DNA of 64,000 bases from Arthrobacter sp. Alg241-R88 (GCF_900537115.1 NZ_UNRG01000001.1:311121-375120), one strand, 5' to 3'; positions 25,991 through 35,840 are shown, numbered from the stretch's first letter. Program-made: numbers and translations. The notes: generated by a model from the sequence alone, not told the origin.

Positions 25991-27213
25991 GCCTCGCTCC
26001 TGTTCATGCTTTCCTTCATTGCGGCTTCGAATGCAGGCAAGCTGCGTTCGATCATGTCCTCGTTGGCAGTGAGGGAGATCCGGAAGAAGCCGGGCGTCTC
26101 GAACAGCACACCCGGGAAAACAAAGACATCCCGGCGGACGAGTGACTCGGTGAATGCCTCGTCGTCCGGAATAGGGGAGGTGGCAAACAGGTAGAACGTG
26201 CCCTCCGGCCGGTGGACGCGGTAACCCATGCCGCCCAGCGCGTCCACCAGCCGGTCCCGGCGCCGCTGCAACTGCCCGACGTCGATGGTGAACGTCTCCA
26301 ATTCGGGAAGCGCGTGCTGCAGCAGCGCATTCGGGTACACCCACCCCATCGCCACCTGCAGGCCAGTGATGGCGGGGCGCATCTCCTCCCGCTGCGGCAT
26401 CGTGGGCGGCAGCGCCAGGTAGCCCACCCGCTGGCCCGGAGAGAGGTGGGTTTTGCCGTAGGAATAGGCCAGCAGCGTGTGCGCATAGAACTCCACGGGA
26501 CTGTGGAAGCGGAGGCCATCGAACACAATCCGGTTGTAGGCTTCGTCTGAGACCAGGTAAATCCGCCTGCCGATCCTCACCGAGGCCGCCTCCAGCATTT
26601 CCGCCAGCCGGAGCAGCAGCTCGGGAGGGTAGATCCGCCCCGTGGGATTGTTGGGTGAATTGACGATCACAACCCTGGTGCGCTCCGTAATGGCAGACTC
26701 AATTGCGTCCAGATCCAGGTCGAACGTTGCCGTGCTGACTTTTACCTTCACCGGGACGAGGCCTGCTTCAAGGATCAGCGGCTCGTACAGGAACCACGGC
26801 GGCAGGCTGAAAATCACCTCATCACCCGGATCGCCGACCGTCTTCAGCGCCAAGGCAATGGCGGCAAAACCTCCGGTGGTCAGATAGATGTCCTCCGACC
26901 TGAACGGCACATCCAGCAGCCGCTGAAGGGATTCCGCGGCCGCCTCCCGGGCAGTTTCGCCGTTGGTCTGGTACGCGAACCACTGGTCGTGCTGCGGAGT
27001 AAGGGCATCCCGCAGCGTATTGACGTACCGGTCGGCCGGCATCTGGTGCGGGTTTCCGAATGTGAAATCACAGACGTCCGACTGGTCCTTCCGGCGCAGG
27101 GTGGCGGCCGTGAGGTAGGCGTCAACCCGTTGGAACGAGGGAATTGATGCCAATTGTGCAGCGCGGACTGATACAGCCGAGGTTGGCCACGGTGTGGTTG
27201 TCGGGTCCGTCAT
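25987..27213 (-). CDS. Class I/II PLP-dependent aminotransferase
   Basis: A 408-residue fold-type I aminotransferase. The substrate loop NSPNNPTGRIYP, the PLP aspartate in LVSDEAYNRIVFDG and the Schiff-base lysine in AYSYGKTHLSPGQRVGY are all present. GAGGAG before ATG 27213 fixes the start; a longer frame to 27315 has no signal for translation. It forms an operon with a two-domain VOC protein and lies next to, but divided from, an amino-acid ABC transporter. The amino donor and acceptor are not known. An aspartate- or alanine-type enzyme is possible. Confidence 0.88.
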   Translation of the reverse strand: MTDPTTTPWPTSAVSVRAAQLASIPSFQRVDAYLTAATLRRKDQSDVCDFTFGNPHQMPADRYVNTLRDALTPQHDQWFAYQTNGETAREAAAESLQRLLDVPFRSEDIYLTTGGFAAIALALKTVGDPGDEVIFSLPPWFLYEPLILEAGLVPVKVKVSTATFDLDLDAIESAITERTRVVIVNSPNNPTGRIYPPELLLRLAEMLEAASVRIGRRIYLVSDEAYNRIVFDGLRFHSPVEFYAHTLLAYSYGKTHLSPGQRVGYLALPPTMPQREEMRPAITGLQVAMGWVYPNALLQHALPELETFTIDVGQLQRRRDRLVDALGGMGYRVHRPEGTFYLFATSPIPDDEAFTESLVRRDVFVFPGVLFETPGFFRISLTANEDMIERSLPAFEAAMKESMNRSEA

Positions 27214-27401
27214 GCCAGCGCTCCTCTTTTGGCCGGCCCGGCTGGGACGGCACGGCGGATGGGCAGCACGTTGCTGAGCCAGGGCTGTAATGGGACCTAT
27301 TGTGTGCCGGGGCACCGCGGAAGTAAATGCCCGGGCACTAAGCGCGTGCCGCCGTCGAACGCGTTACGAGTGGCGGCGCGCAAGCCACCCCCAACGCAGA
27401 A

Positions 27402-27440
27402 ATTCCCTGCCGCCGCGGATACATCCGGGCGCCAGGGAAT
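27402..27440 (-). terminator. Possible terminator of the amino-acid ABC operon
   Basis: ATTCCCTG (27402-27409) pairs with CAGGGAAT (27433-27440), followed on the minus strand by TTTCTG. It lies 26 bases after the stop of the ATPase gene. The long loop makes this a tentative call. The rest of 27214-27401 has no gene that I can support. Confidence 0.4.
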
Positions 27441-27465
27441 CTGTGTTTCGAAACTGGAGGGAAGG

Positions 27466-28269
27466 TTACTCCTCGATATCGATGTGCGTCGGGTCGAGCA
27501 CGCGGCGCAGGAACTCCTTCGTGCGTGCCTGTGTGGGGGCGGAAATGACCTGCTCGGCCACGCCTTCCTCCACCACAATGCCGCCGTCCATGAACACCAC
27601 GCGGTCGGCCACTTCACGGGCGAAGCCCATCTCGTGGGTGACCACCAGCATGGTCATGCCCTCCTTGGCAAGGTTTCGCATCACGGAGAGGACATCGCCC
27701 ACGGTCTCGGGGTCCAGGGCCGAGGTGGGCTCATCGAACAGCATCAGCTCCGGATCCATGCTCAGCGCGCGGGCAATGGCCACACGCTGCTGTTGGCCGC
27801 CGGAGAGCTGGTCCGGGAAACGGTCCGAGAGGTGTCCCAGTCCCACGCGCTCCAGGTTGTGCATGGACACCTTGTCCGCCTCGGCCTGGGACCGCTTGAG
27901 GACCTTCGTCTGGGCGATGGAGCAGTTGCGCTTGGCGTCCAGGTGCGGGAACAGGTTGAACTGCTGGAACACCATGCCCACCTTGCGGCGCATCTTGTCG
28001 ATGTCCACATCGGGATCGGTCGCCTCGAAGCCGCCCACGTGGATGCTGCCCTGGTTGGGCTGCTCCAGCAGGTTCACGCAGCGCAGGAGGGTGGACTTGC
28101 CGGAGCCGGACGGCCCGATCAGGCACACCACTTCGCCGGGAGCCACGTTCAGGCTGATGCCTTTCAGGACCTCATTGGATCCGTAGGACTTTCGCAGGTC
28201 CTTGATCTCCACGCCGGCGGCGTGGACGGTTGCCGTGCCACCGCGGGAGTTGTTTACGACGTCGTTCAT
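27466..28269 (-). CDS. Amino-acid ABC transporter ATP-binding protein (GlnQ/HisP type)
   Basis: A 267-residue ATPase that powers amino-acid import. Walker [14 protein letters not shown], the ABC signature [15 protein letters not shown], Walker [14 protein letters not shown] and the switch His in VVTHEMGFA are intact. It is the last gene of a binding protein-permease-ATPase operon with a 12-base gap to the permease gene. An N-terminal extension of about 20 residues precedes the ABC fold. Only one permease gene is present, so the channel is probably a homodimer. Confidence 0.93.
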   Translation of the reverse strand: MNDVVNNSRGGTATVHAAGVEIKDLRKSYGSNEVLKGISLNVAPGEVVCLIGPSGSGKSTLLRCVNLLEQPNQGSIHVGGFEATDPDVDIDKMRRKVGMVFQQFNLFPHLDAKRNCSIAQTKVLKRSQAEADKVSMHNLERVGLGHLSDRFPDQLSGGQQQRVAIARALSMDPELMLFDEPTSALDPETVGDVLSVMRNLAKEGMTMLVVTHEMGFAREVADRVVFMDGGIVVEEGVAEQVISAPTQARTKEFLRRVLDPTHIDIEE

Positions 28270-28281
28270 GGTCTTCGCTGC

Positions 28282-29073
28282 CTATCGGTTTGACCGCGCG
28301 GTGCGGCTTTCGAACTTCCGGGCCAGGAAGCTCAGGGGGATGGTGATCACCAGGTAGAAGGCTCCGGCCACCAGGAGCGGGGTCAGGCCTGCGCCGAGGC
28401 TGGAGATGCCGTCGCGGCCGAACTTGGTGAGCTCGTACTGGGAAGCGGTGAGGCCCAGGACGTAGATCAGTGAGGAGTCCTTGGTCAGCAGGATGACCTC
28501 GTTGGTCAGGGGCGGCAGGACGATCTTGAACGCCTGCGGGATGACGATGGTGACCATGGCCCGCCACTGCGGCATGCCCAGGGAGCGGGCTGCTTCCAGC
28601 TGGCCCTTCGGTACGGCCTGCAGGCCGGCACGGAGGGTTTCGGCGATGTAGGCCGAGGCAACCATGCCCAGCGAAATCATCACGATCACGGTGATGTTCC
28701 ACGAGACGCCGAAAGCCAGCGGGACCCCGTAGCCGAAGGCGATGAAGACCAGCAGCGCCGGGATGCCGCGGAAAAACTCGATGTAGCCGGTGGCGATCCA
28801 GCGGTACAGCGGGAAGCTGGAGAGCTTCATCAGGGCCAGCAGCAGGCCGCCGGAGAGGCCCACAATGAAGCCGAGGAAGGTGTAGATCAGGGTGTTCACC
28901 AGGCCGGTCACGAAGATGCCGGGGAACATGGGGCCGATCTTGCCGAAGTTGAAGACGCTGTTGCCGATGGTCTCCCAGTCGGTGGCCAGGATCAGCGCGG
29001 CGATGGCCACAACAAAGATTCCGGCCTGGACGTACAGGCTTACTCTGGCTCGCTGACGTGCGGTCATTGCCAT
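28282..29073 (-). CDS. Amino-acid ABC transporter permease
   Basis: A 263-residue HisM-type permease with about five to six membrane segments. The EAA loop that docks the ATPase is visible as AETLRAGLQAVPKGQLEAARSLGM. It is preceded by a hairpin at 29104-29140 that separates it from the binding-protein gene. This is a common arrangement that keeps the permease at lower levels than the binding protein. ATG 29067 is a close alternative start. Confidence 0.92.
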   Translation of the reverse strand: MAMTARQRARVSLYVQAGIFVVAIAALILATDWETIGNSVFNFGKIGPMFPGIFVTGLVNTLIYTFLGFIVGLSGGLLLALMKLSSFPLYRWIATGYIEFFRGIPALLVFIAFGYGVPLAFGVSWNITVIVMISLGMVASAYIAETLRAGLQAVPKGQLEAARSLGMPQWRAMVTIVIPQAFKIVLPPLTNEVILLTKDSSLIYVLGLTASQYELTKFGRDGISSLGAGLTPLLVAGAFYLVITIPLSFLARKFESRTARSNR

Positions 29074-29103
29074 GGGTTGCTCACATTCGTTGTGCGTGGC
29101 AGA

Positions 29104-29140
29104 GGCCCCGGACGGACTGCGGCACAGCTCGTCCAGGGCC
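29104..29140 (-). promoter_or_regulatory. Intercistronic hairpin between binding protein and permease
   Basis: GGCCCCGGACG (29104-29114) pairs with CGTCCAGGGCC (29130-29140) with one mismatch. It may stabilise the upstream message or partly end transcription, giving excess binding protein. Confidence 0.45.
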
Positions 29141-29223
29141 CCGGCTTCGTAGTTCTCAGGGCCGTGACAGAACCAAGGCGGGGGAGCCTCAGGCCTGCAC
29201 GGCGACTACTTGGCGGTGGTTGG

Positions 29224-30027
29224 CTACTTGGCGGCTTCGCCGAACCAGGTGGTCTTGAACTTCTCAAGGGAGCCGTCGTCGGTCAGGCGCTTGAGGGTGC
29301 CGTTGACCTTCTCAGCCATGGCGGTGTTGCCCTTCTTGATGGAAATGCCCAGCTGTTCGCCGGTGGCAAATTCCTCAACGCTCTTGAACTTGGGCTGGTC
29401 CTTGATGGCGTAGCCCAGGACGGACTGGTTGCCCAGGGCTGCGTCGATGGTGCCGGCCTCAAGGGCCTGCACCAGGAGGCCCGTGTCCTCGAACTGCTGG
29501 GCGTCGAGGCCCTGCTCCTGCGCGTAGTCGGCGCCGGTGGTGGCCTGCTGGACGCCCACCTTCTTGCCCTTGGCGTCGGCCAGGCCGTTGATGCCGGAAT
29601 CCTCGCTGGCTACCAGGGCCAGGTCGTCATCCAGGTAGGGGGTGGAGAAGTCCATGACGGCCTTGCGGGTGTCCGTGATGGAGATGGAGGAGATGCCCAG
29701 GTCGCACTGGGTCAGGGCGGTGCCGGTTTCGATGGCCTCGAAGGAGCTGTCTACGATGCTCAGTTCGGCGCCGAAGTCCTTGGCGAGCTCCTTGGCGATA
29801 TCCACGTCGAAGCCGACCGTCTGGCCGTCCTTCTCGAATTCGAACGGCTCGTAGGGGATATCCGAGCACACAGTGAGCTTGCCGGAGTTGATGAGCTGGA
29901 TGCCGCCTTCGGAAGCTGCCGGAGTGGAGCTTCCGCCGCCGCAGGCCGTGAGGGTGAGGGCGCCGGCGGCGAACAGTGCTGCTGCCTTGGCGGTGATCTT
30001 GGCCGTGGCCAGGGACTTGAGCTGCAT
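29224..30027 (-). CDS. Amino-acid ABC transporter substrate-binding lipoprotein
   Basis: A 267-residue family 3 solute-binding protein. The signal peptide ends in the lipobox LTLTACGGG at about residues 25-31, so it is membrane-anchored outside. The binding fold opens with KLTVCSDIPYEPFEF and has GFDVDIAKELAKDFG, typical of polar amino-acid (glutamine, glutamate or arginine) binders. It is the first gene of the operon, with AAAGG before the ATG. The exact ligand cannot be decided from sequence alone. Confidence 0.92.
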   Translation of the reverse strand: MQLKSLATAKITAKAAALFAAGALTLTACGGGSSTPAASEGGIQLINSGKLTVCSDIPYEPFEFEKDGQTVGFDVDIAKELAKDFGAELSIVDSSFEAIETGTALTQCDLGISSISITDTRKAVMDFSTPYLDDDLALVASEDSGINGLADAKGKKVGVQQATTGADYAQEQGLDAQQFEDTGLLVQALEAGTIDAALGNQSVLGYAIKDQPKFKSVEEFATGEQLGISIKKGNTAMAEKVNGTLKRLTDDGSLEKFKTTWFGEAAK

Positions 30028-30205
30028 GTTTCTTACCTTTTGTTGCAGGAGTATGCGGTACTAAATCGGTTCATAGTGTAGCGCCGTTTAGGAGATGTGC
30101 ATCACACGAAACTTAGATTCACTATTGGATAACCAAGTTACTGCTGTTTTCAAGCCTAGGGGAAGGGGAGTGTCTTGGATGCCGGACATTCTGGCCAAAG
30201 GGAAC

Positions 30206-31609
30206 CTAGTTGCTGATTCCGAGCGACTCCAGCATCGGCCGGAACTTCGCCCAGGTCTCGGCGAGCTCGGCTTCCGGCAGCGAGCCGTCAACTATGCCAC
30301 AGCCGGCGTACAGCCGAACCGTGTCCTGGGACTCGATGACGGCGCCACGCAGGGCGATGCCCCATTCTCCGTTTCCAGCGGCGTCCAGCCATCCCACCGG
30401 CCCGGCGTAGGGCCCGCGGTCCAGGTGCTCCAGCTTGCGGATCAGCGCCCCAGCCACCTGGGTGGGGGTTCCGCAGACGGCAGCAGTGGGGTGCAGGGCA
30501 TTGATCAGCGCCAGGCAGGTTGGGACGTGCCCCTCCACCTCGGTCAGCTCCGCCTTGACGTCCGACGCTAGATGCCAGACATTGGGCAGCTCCAGGATGA
30601 ACGGCTCGTCGTGGGCGTTCATGGCTTCCGAGAACGGCGCCAGCTGGGACGTCAGCGACTGGATGGCGATCTCGTGCTCGTGCCGCTGCTTCTCCGATCC
30701 CGCCAGCACACGGGTGGCGTAATCCATGGGAAGGCCGTCCTCCCCGTGCGCATCGCGGCGGTCCAAAGTGCCGGCCAGCACGCGTGCCTGTGCCGTGCGC
30801 CCCTCCACCTGGATCAGCATCTCGGGTGTGGCACCCACCAGCCCGTCCACTCCGTAAGTCCAGCATTCGCGGTACCGGCTGGCCAGCTCGCGCAGCACCT
30901 TGGCAGCGTTCACGCCGGAGGGAACAGTGGCCACAACATCCCGCGCCAGCACCAGCTTCTCCAGCGCGCCGGTCTGGATTTCGGCCACTCCCGCGGCTAC
31001 GGCGGCCATCCAGTCCTTCTCACTCAGCGAGCCTGTGTGCAGGGTTGCGCCGGCCGCCAGGGGCAGGGGACGTACGACGGCGCCGCCCGCCTTTGCATTA
31101 GCGGTGCCCGGGGTGCCGTTCCCGGCGAAGTCCGCTGCCGCCGTCGTGCTTCCCGCCGCCGCGCTGCCACCGTCGGAATCGCCCCCCAGCCAGCGGTCCA
31201 GCGCGGCGAGGGCGCCCGCCTCGGTGAGGGGGCCGTCGTCGAACGTCAGCTGGGTGACCCAGACCTGTCCGTCACGGACGCCCACCACAACCTCGGGCAC
31301 GATCAGCCGGGACTGGTGGGCTGACGTCTTAGAGAAGGCGAAGGAGCCAAAAGCCACGGGACCGGTGCCGGGGAGTTCCACGGAGTCGATGATGTCGGCC
31401 TCAAGGACCAGGTGGCGCCACCAGATATCGGCCTCGAGGAAGCGTTCCGGGCCGGTGGCCGTGAAGCGGGAGATCTCGCCGAAACCCACCAGTCCGGCCT
31501 CGCGGCGGGTCCAGCAGAGGACATCGTCCCGGACCAGAAACGACGGCAGCCCCCCGGCGAATTTTTGGCCATCAAGGGGGACTGTCAAGGTGCGGAACGT
31601 GCTGGTCAT
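30206..31609 (-). CDS. menF: Isochorismate synthase
   Basis: A 467-residue chorismate-binding enzyme that converts chorismate to isochorismate. The C-terminal core carries LEKLVLARDVVATVP, RVLAGTLDRRDAHGED, LHPTAAVCGTP and a YAGPVGWLDAAGNGEW block, which match the menaquinone/enterobactin isochorismate synthase family. GGAG five bases before ATG 31609 fixes the start; the frame extends upstream but crosses the promoter side. The middle contains an Ala/Gly-rich insert at about residues 145-175. The gene is divergent from the hydrolase and menG genes. An entC-like role in siderophore synthesis is less likely next to menaquinone genes. Confidence 0.88.
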   Translation of the reverse strand: MTSTFRTLTVPLDGQKFAGGLPSFLVRDDVLCWTRREAGLVGFGEISRFTATGPERFLEADIWWRHLVLEADIIDSVELPGTGPVAFGSFAFSKTSAHQSRLIVPEVVVGVRDGQVWVTQLTFDDGPLTEAGALAALDRWLGGDSDGGSAAAGSTTAAADFAGNGTPGTANAKAGGAVVRPLPLAAGATLHTGSLSEKDWMAAVAAGVAEIQTGALEKLVLARDVVATVPSGVNAAKVLRELASRYRECWTYGVDGLVGATPEMLIQVEGRTAQARVLAGTLDRRDAHGEDGLPMDYATRVLAGSEKQRHEHEIAIQSLTSQLAPFSEAMNAHDEPFILELPNVWHLASDVKAELTEVEGHVPTCLALINALHPTAAVCGTPTQVAGALIRKLEHLDRGPYAGPVGWLDAAGNGEWGIALRGAVIESQDTVRLYAGCGIVDGSLPEAELAETWAKFRPMLESLGISN

Positions 31610-31709
31610 GATTGCTCCACGGTACTCCTTTTTACCCGTCGTAAAGCGCACAAGGGAGTACCGTGGGCTGCGCATACCCCAGAACGCACGCCCGGCGTAG
31701 CCTTCAGTA

Positions 31710-32495
31710 ATGGACTCCGAGGTCCGCATCCTGAAGCTTCCCACAGGGATTACGGTGCCGTGCCTGGTGCACGGTGAGCCGCCAGCGAAGCCGTTGCTGC
31801 TGCTGCACGCGTGGGGTGAATCGCGCCGCAGCTTCGACCGGCTGATCCCGCTCCTCGCCAATTTCCGGGTTCTCGCCCCCGACCTGCGCGGCCAGGGTGA
31901 GGCGGACAAACCAGTTGATGGCTACTCCCTTCAGGAACAGGCTGAGGACGTTTCGGCGATCCTCGACGCCCTGCACTTGACGTCCGCGTCCATCCTGGGC
32001 TCCTCCAGCGGCGGCTACATTGCCCAGCAGCTGGCCGTCAGTCATCCGGAACGGGTGGACGCACTGGTCCTGGTTGGCGCGCCGCTGACCCTTAACCGCA
32101 GGCCGGCGTTCGCGGACGAGGTGGAAGCCCTCACCGAGCCCATTGACGAGGACTGGGTGCGGCAGTCCCTCCTGTGGTTCCAGCTGGGCAGGCCGGTTCC
32201 GCAGTGGTACCTGGACGACCGCGTGCGCGACGGCCTCAGCATGCCCGCACACGTCTGGAAATCCGCTCTTGCAGGGCTTTGCCAGGCCACACCGCCCCTG
32301 GACCTGGGAGCCATCCGCGCGCCCACCCTTATCCTGCGGGGTGAACAGGACCATCTCCTGCCGCAGGCCGACCACGAAGTACTTGCTGCCCGCATCCAGG
32401 GCTCGCTCCTGAAGGTCTATCCCGGCGTCGGCCATGTGGTCCTGTGGGAGGATCCGGAGCGGGTGGCGGAGGACACCAGCGCGTTCCTGGACTAG
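31710..32495 (+). CDS. Alpha/beta hydrolase, possibly MenH-like
   Basis: A 261-residue alpha/beta hydrolase. The oxyanion segment LLLLHAWGES, the nucleophile elbow GSSSGGYIAQQ, the acid in LRGEQDHLLP and the His in GVGHVVLWEDP make a full triad. Its position between menF and menG suggests a menaquinone role such as MenH, but MenH has a GYSMGG-like elbow and the match is not close, so other esterase functions are possible. A TAGCCT box seven bases before the ATG hints at a leaderless message. Confidence 0.75.
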   Translation: MDSEVRILKLPTGITVPCLVHGEPPAKPLLLLHAWGESRRSFDRLIPLLANFRVLAPDLRGQGEADKPVDGYSLQEQAEDVSAILDALHLTSASILGSSSGGYIAQQLAVSHPERVDALVLVGAPLTLNRRPAFADEVEALTEPIDEDWVRQSLLWFQLGRPVPQWYLDDRVRDGLSMPAHVWKSALAGLCQATPPLDLGAIRAPTLILRGEQDHLLPQADHEVLAARIQGSLLKVYPGVGHVVLWEDPERVAEDTSAFLD

Positions 32496-32565
32496 CTTGG
32501 CTGGCCAGCTAGGACCGCTGGGGCAGGGCTTGGTCGGGACCCTCCTGAACATTTGAGACAATGAC

Positions 32566-33354
32566 ATGGTGAACCGAGCATCCTTGGATAAGCGTCCGGA
32601 CGAAGTAGCCACGATGTTTGACGACGTCGCCCCCAAATACGACGTCGTCAACGATGTCCTGTCTTTGGGGCAGACCCGCCGCTGGCGCAAGATCGTGGTG
32701 GACGCGATGGAAACCACCAAGGGTCAGCGAGTCCTGGACCTGGCCGCCGGAACGGGTACGTCCAGCGAGCCGTATGCCGATGCCGGCATAGACGTAGTGG
32801 CGTGCGACTTCTCCCTCGGAATGCTCAAGGTGGGCAAGCGCCGCCGGCCGGACATCGACTTCATCGCAGGGGACGCCACCAACCTGCCGTTCGCCGACAA
32901 CACCTTTGACGCCACCACCATCTCCTTCGGCCTCCGCAACGTCAACGAGCCGAAGAAGGCGCTGCAGGAGATGCTCCGCGTCACCAAGCCCGGCGGCCGC
33001 CTGGTCATTGCCGAATTCTCGCAGCCCGTGGTTCCGCTGTGGCGCACCATGTACACCGAATACGTCATGCGCGCCCTGCCGGCCATCGCCGTCAAGGTCG
33101 CCTCCAACCCGGATGCCTACGTCTACCTGGCCGAGTCCATCCGCGCATGGCCGGACCAGGACCACCTTGCTGCCTGGCTGGAGGAATCGGGCTGGGAGAA
33201 AGTCACCTACCGGAACCTCACGGGCGGCATCGTGGCGGTGCACCGTGCGTTCAAGGCTCCGGAGTCAACTGCAGGCGCTCCCGGGGGAACGGCTGCCGCC
33301 ATCGCCGCGCACAAAGGCCCCGTGGCCAAGCTGCGCCGCAACATCACCCGCTGA
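32566..33354 (+). CDS. menG: Demethylmenaquinone methyltransferase
   Basis: A 262-residue SAM methyltransferase that adds the ring methyl group of menaquinone. The UbiE/MenG signatures are the opening [36 protein letters not shown], the SAM loop [15 protein letters not shown] and the family motif [11 protein letters not shown]. It is the first gene of a three-gene run with the reductase (gap 3 bases) and the polyprenyl synthase (overlap 4 bases), which act on the side chain and ring of the same quinone. Confidence 0.94.
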   Translation: MVNRASLDKRPDEVATMFDDVAPKYDVVNDVLSLGQTRRWRKIVVDAMETTKGQRVLDLAAGTGTSSEPYADAGIDVVACDFSLGMLKVGKRRRPDIDFIAGDATNLPFADNTFDATTISFGLRNVNEPKKALQEMLRVTKPGGRLVIAEFSQPVVPLWRTMYTEYVMRALPAIAVKVASNPDAYVYLAESIRAWPDQDHLAAWLEESGWEKVTYRNLTGGIVAVHRAFKAPESTAGAPGGTAAAIAAHKGPVAKLRRNITR

Positions 33355-33357
33355 CCT

Positions 33358-34689
33358 GTGAAGGTACTGATAGTCGGCGCGGGGCCGGCCGGCTCCACTG
33401 CCGCGTACTACCTCGCCAAGGCAGGCATCGCCGTCACGGTTTTGGAGAAGACGAGCTTCCCGCGCGAGAAGGTTTGCGGCGACGGCCTCACCCCCCGCGC
33501 CGTCCGCGAAATCCAGAAACTGGGCCTACCGCACCCTGAAGATGACGGCTGGCGCCGCAACAAGGGCCTGCGCCTGATCGCCGGGGGCCGGACCATCGAG
33601 CTGCCCTGGCCTGAGGTTTCCGACTTTCCGCAGTACGGCCTGATCCGCACGCGGCTGGGTTTCGACGAGGAACTGGCCCGTCACGCCCAGTCCGCGGGGG
33701 CGGAAATCCTTGAGCGGCACAGCGTGACTGAGGCCCTTCGAAACGGCGACGGCCGGGTCACCGGCGTCCGCGCCGCCATCCTTGACGAGGCCGGACGCAA
33801 GACGGGGGAGACGCGCGAGTTCAGTGCCGACGTCGTACTCGCCGCCGACGGAAACTCCACCCGCACGGCCGTATCCCTCGGCATCCAGAAGCGCGACGAC
33901 CGCCCGCTCGGAGTTGCCGTCCGCACCTACTTCACCTCGCCGCGCACGGACGATGACTGGATGGAAGGCTGGCTGGAGCTCCCCGGCCGCGACGGAAAGC
34001 TGCTGCCGGGCTACGGCTGGGTGTTCGGCGTGGGCGACGGCACCTCCAACGTTGGCCTCGGCATCCTGAACTCCTCCAAGGAATTCGGCAAGCTCGACTA
34101 CAAACAGGTCCTCCGCGAGTGGACCGCCGGCATGCCCGCCGAGTGGGGCTTCACACCGGAAAACCAGGTGGGCGAAATCCGCGGCGCCGCGCTGCCCATG
34201 GGCTTCAACCGCACCCCGCACTACTCGCCCGGGCTGCTCCTGCTCGGTGACGCGGGCGGAATGGTCTCCCCGTTCAACGGCGAGGGCATCTCCTACGCCA
34301 TGGAGTCCGCCCGGTTCGCGGCCGAGTTCATCATCGACGCCTCCTCCCGTGCTGCCTCCTCGGGCGGAACGTACGACGCCGACGCGCACCTCTCGCGGTA
34401 CGCGGAGTATGTGCGGGACCAGTGGGGATCGCACTTCACGTTGGGGCGGGCGTTCGCAGCGCTGATCGGCAAGCCTGCGGTCATGAAGCTCGCGCTGCGG
34501 ACCGGCATGCCCATTCCGGTGCTGATGCGGTTCGTGGTCCGGCTTTTGGCCAACCTCACGGATCCCTCCGCGAAGGGCTTCGAGGACCGGGTGATCCGGG
34601 TCCTGGAGTCGCTGGTTCCGGCCACATCCAATACCCAGTCGGTTTCGAATCAGCGGTATCCGCAACAAAAAGTTAGGGTTAACCAGTGA
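33358..34689 (+). CDS. menJ: Geranylgeranyl reductase family flavoprotein (menaquinone reductase MenJ-like)
   Basis: A 443-residue FAD enzyme. The N-terminal Rossmann motif is VLIVGAGPAGSTAAYYLAKAG in pattern (GAGPAGS at residues 7-13), followed by FPREKVCGDGLTPRAV and, near residue 295, the FAD-binding LLGDAGGMVSPFNGEGI. In mycobacteria the homologue MenJ saturates one isoprene unit of menaquinone. The neighbours menG and the polyprenyl synthase gene fit this role well. The GTG start lies three bases after the menG stop and lacks a clear Shine-Dalgarno, so coupling is likely. The symbol is assigned by context. Confidence 0.85.
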   Translation: MKVLIVGAGPAGSTAAYYLAKAGIAVTVLEKTSFPREKVCGDGLTPRAVREIQKLGLPHPEDDGWRRNKGLRLIAGGRTIELPWPEVSDFPQYGLIRTRLGFDEELARHAQSAGAEILERHSVTEALRNGDGRVTGVRAAILDEAGRKTGETREFSADVVLAADGNSTRTAVSLGIQKRDDRPLGVAVRTYFTSPRTDDDWMEGWLELPGRDGKLLPGYGWVFGVGDGTSNVGLGILNSSKEFGKLDYKQVLREWTAGMPAEWGFTPENQVGEIRGAALPMGFNRTPHYSPGLLLLGDAGGMVSPFNGEGISYAMESARFAAEFIIDASSRAASSGGTYDADAHLSRYAEYVRDQWGSHFTLGRAFAALIGKPAVMKLALRTGMPIPVLMRFVVRLLANLTDPSAKGFEDRVIRVLESLVPATSNTQSVSNQRYPQQKVRVNQ

Positions 34690-35786
34690 ACAACCCCGCA
34701 GACCACAGCTGGACGCACGCCGGACACGGCCTGCCGGACTCCGAACCCAGCCTCAACACCACCGCCATCGCAACGGGTTTGCAGCTGCCCGCGGGCTTCG
34801 CTGCCATCGCCGGGGATGCCGAGCTGGGGCCGGCCATCACCAACAACCTTGCCCGGGTGGAGAAGAAGCTCCGCGAGGCCATTGCGAACTCGGATCCGCT
34901 GGCTGACGCGACGTCGCGGCACCTTGTGGAAGCCGGCGGCAAGCGCATCAGGCCTCTGCTCACCCTGCTGTGCGCCCACCTTGGTGACGCATCGCTTCCG
35001 GCCGTGGTGCAGGCCGCCGTCGTGGTGGAACTGACCCACCTGGCCACCCTGTATCACGACGACGTGATGGACTCAGCCCCGTTCCGCCGCGGTGCGCCCA
35101 CGGCCCACGAAGTGTGGGGCAACTCGGTGGCGGTCCTGACCGGCGACCTCATCTTTGCCCGGGCCTCGATCCTGGTTTCCGAACTCGGTTCGCGGGCGCT
35201 GGGGATCCAGGCCCGTACCTTCGAGCGGTTGTGCCTGGGCCAGTTGCACGAAACCGTGGGGCCGCGTCCGGACGAGGATCCCGTGGAGCACTACCTTTCC
35301 GTCATTGCGGACAAGACCGGTTCGCTGGTGGCGGCTTCCGGCCAGCTTGGTGCCATCTTTGCCGGGGCTGATCCTGCCTACGAGTCGGTCCTCGTGGAGT
35401 ACGGCGAGAAGGTGGGCGTCGCATTCCAGCTTGCCGACGACGTCATCGACGTCACCGGGATCAAGGTTAAGTCAGGCAAGTCACCGGGGACGGACCTGCG
35501 GGAAGGCGTTCCCACTCTGCCGGTCTTGCTCCTGCGCCGGGCTGCTGCCGAGGGTGACAGCTCCGCCGTCGAACTTCTCAAACTCATCGATGGCGACCTG
35601 ACCTCGGATGAAGCCTTGGCCGAGGCGGTGGCGGCGCTGCGCGGGCACCCGGTGACTGCGGAGTCATGGGTTGTGGCGCGCGAGTGGGCGAACGAGGCTA
35701 TTGCCGCGCTTGCCCCGCTCCCTGAAGGTGTGGTCAAGGAATCGCTGTCCAACTTCGCGCTGGCTGTGGTGGACCGCGCCAGTTAG
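34686..35786 (+). CDS. Long-chain trans-polyprenyl diphosphate synthase (menaquinone side chain)
   Basis: A 366-residue prenyl transferase that builds the isoprenoid tail. It has the first aspartate-rich motif LYHDDVMDSAP and the second FQLADDVIDVTG, with conserved GGKRIRPLLTLL upstream. The GTG start overlaps the previous stop as GTGA. The chain length is not readable with certainty; MK-8 or MK-9 synthesis would fit this genus. The first 50 residues have no catalytic motif. A terminator follows at 35802-35840. Confidence 0.92.
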   Translation: MNNPADHSWTHAGHGLPDSEPSLNTTAIATGLQLPAGFAAIAGDAELGPAITNNLARVEKKLREAIANSDPLADATSRHLVEAGGKRIRPLLTLLCAHLGDASLPAVVQAAVVVELTHLATLYHDDVMDSAPFRRGAPTAHEVWGNSVAVLTGDLIFARASILVSELGSRALGIQARTFERLCLGQLHETVGPRPDEDPVEHYLSVIADKTGSLVAASGQLGAIFAGADPAYESVLVEYGEKVGVAFQLADDVIDVTGIKVKSGKSPGTDLREGVPTLPVLLLRRAAAEGDSSAVELLKLIDGDLTSDEALAEAVAALRGHPVTAESWVVAREWANEAIAALAPLPEGVVKESLSNFALAVVDRAS

Positions 35787-35801
35787 CCCTTGCGGTGTGT
35801 G

Positions 35802-35840
35802 GAAGCCCGGCTCCGTGAATGGTGCCGGGCTTCTTCTTTT
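35802..35840 (+). terminator. Rho-independent terminator of the menG-menJ-prenyl synthase run
   Basis: Stem GAAGCCCGGC (35802-35811) with GCCGGGCTTC (35824-35833) and a T-rich tail TTCTTTT. It starts 15 bases after the stop codon. Confidence 0.85.
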
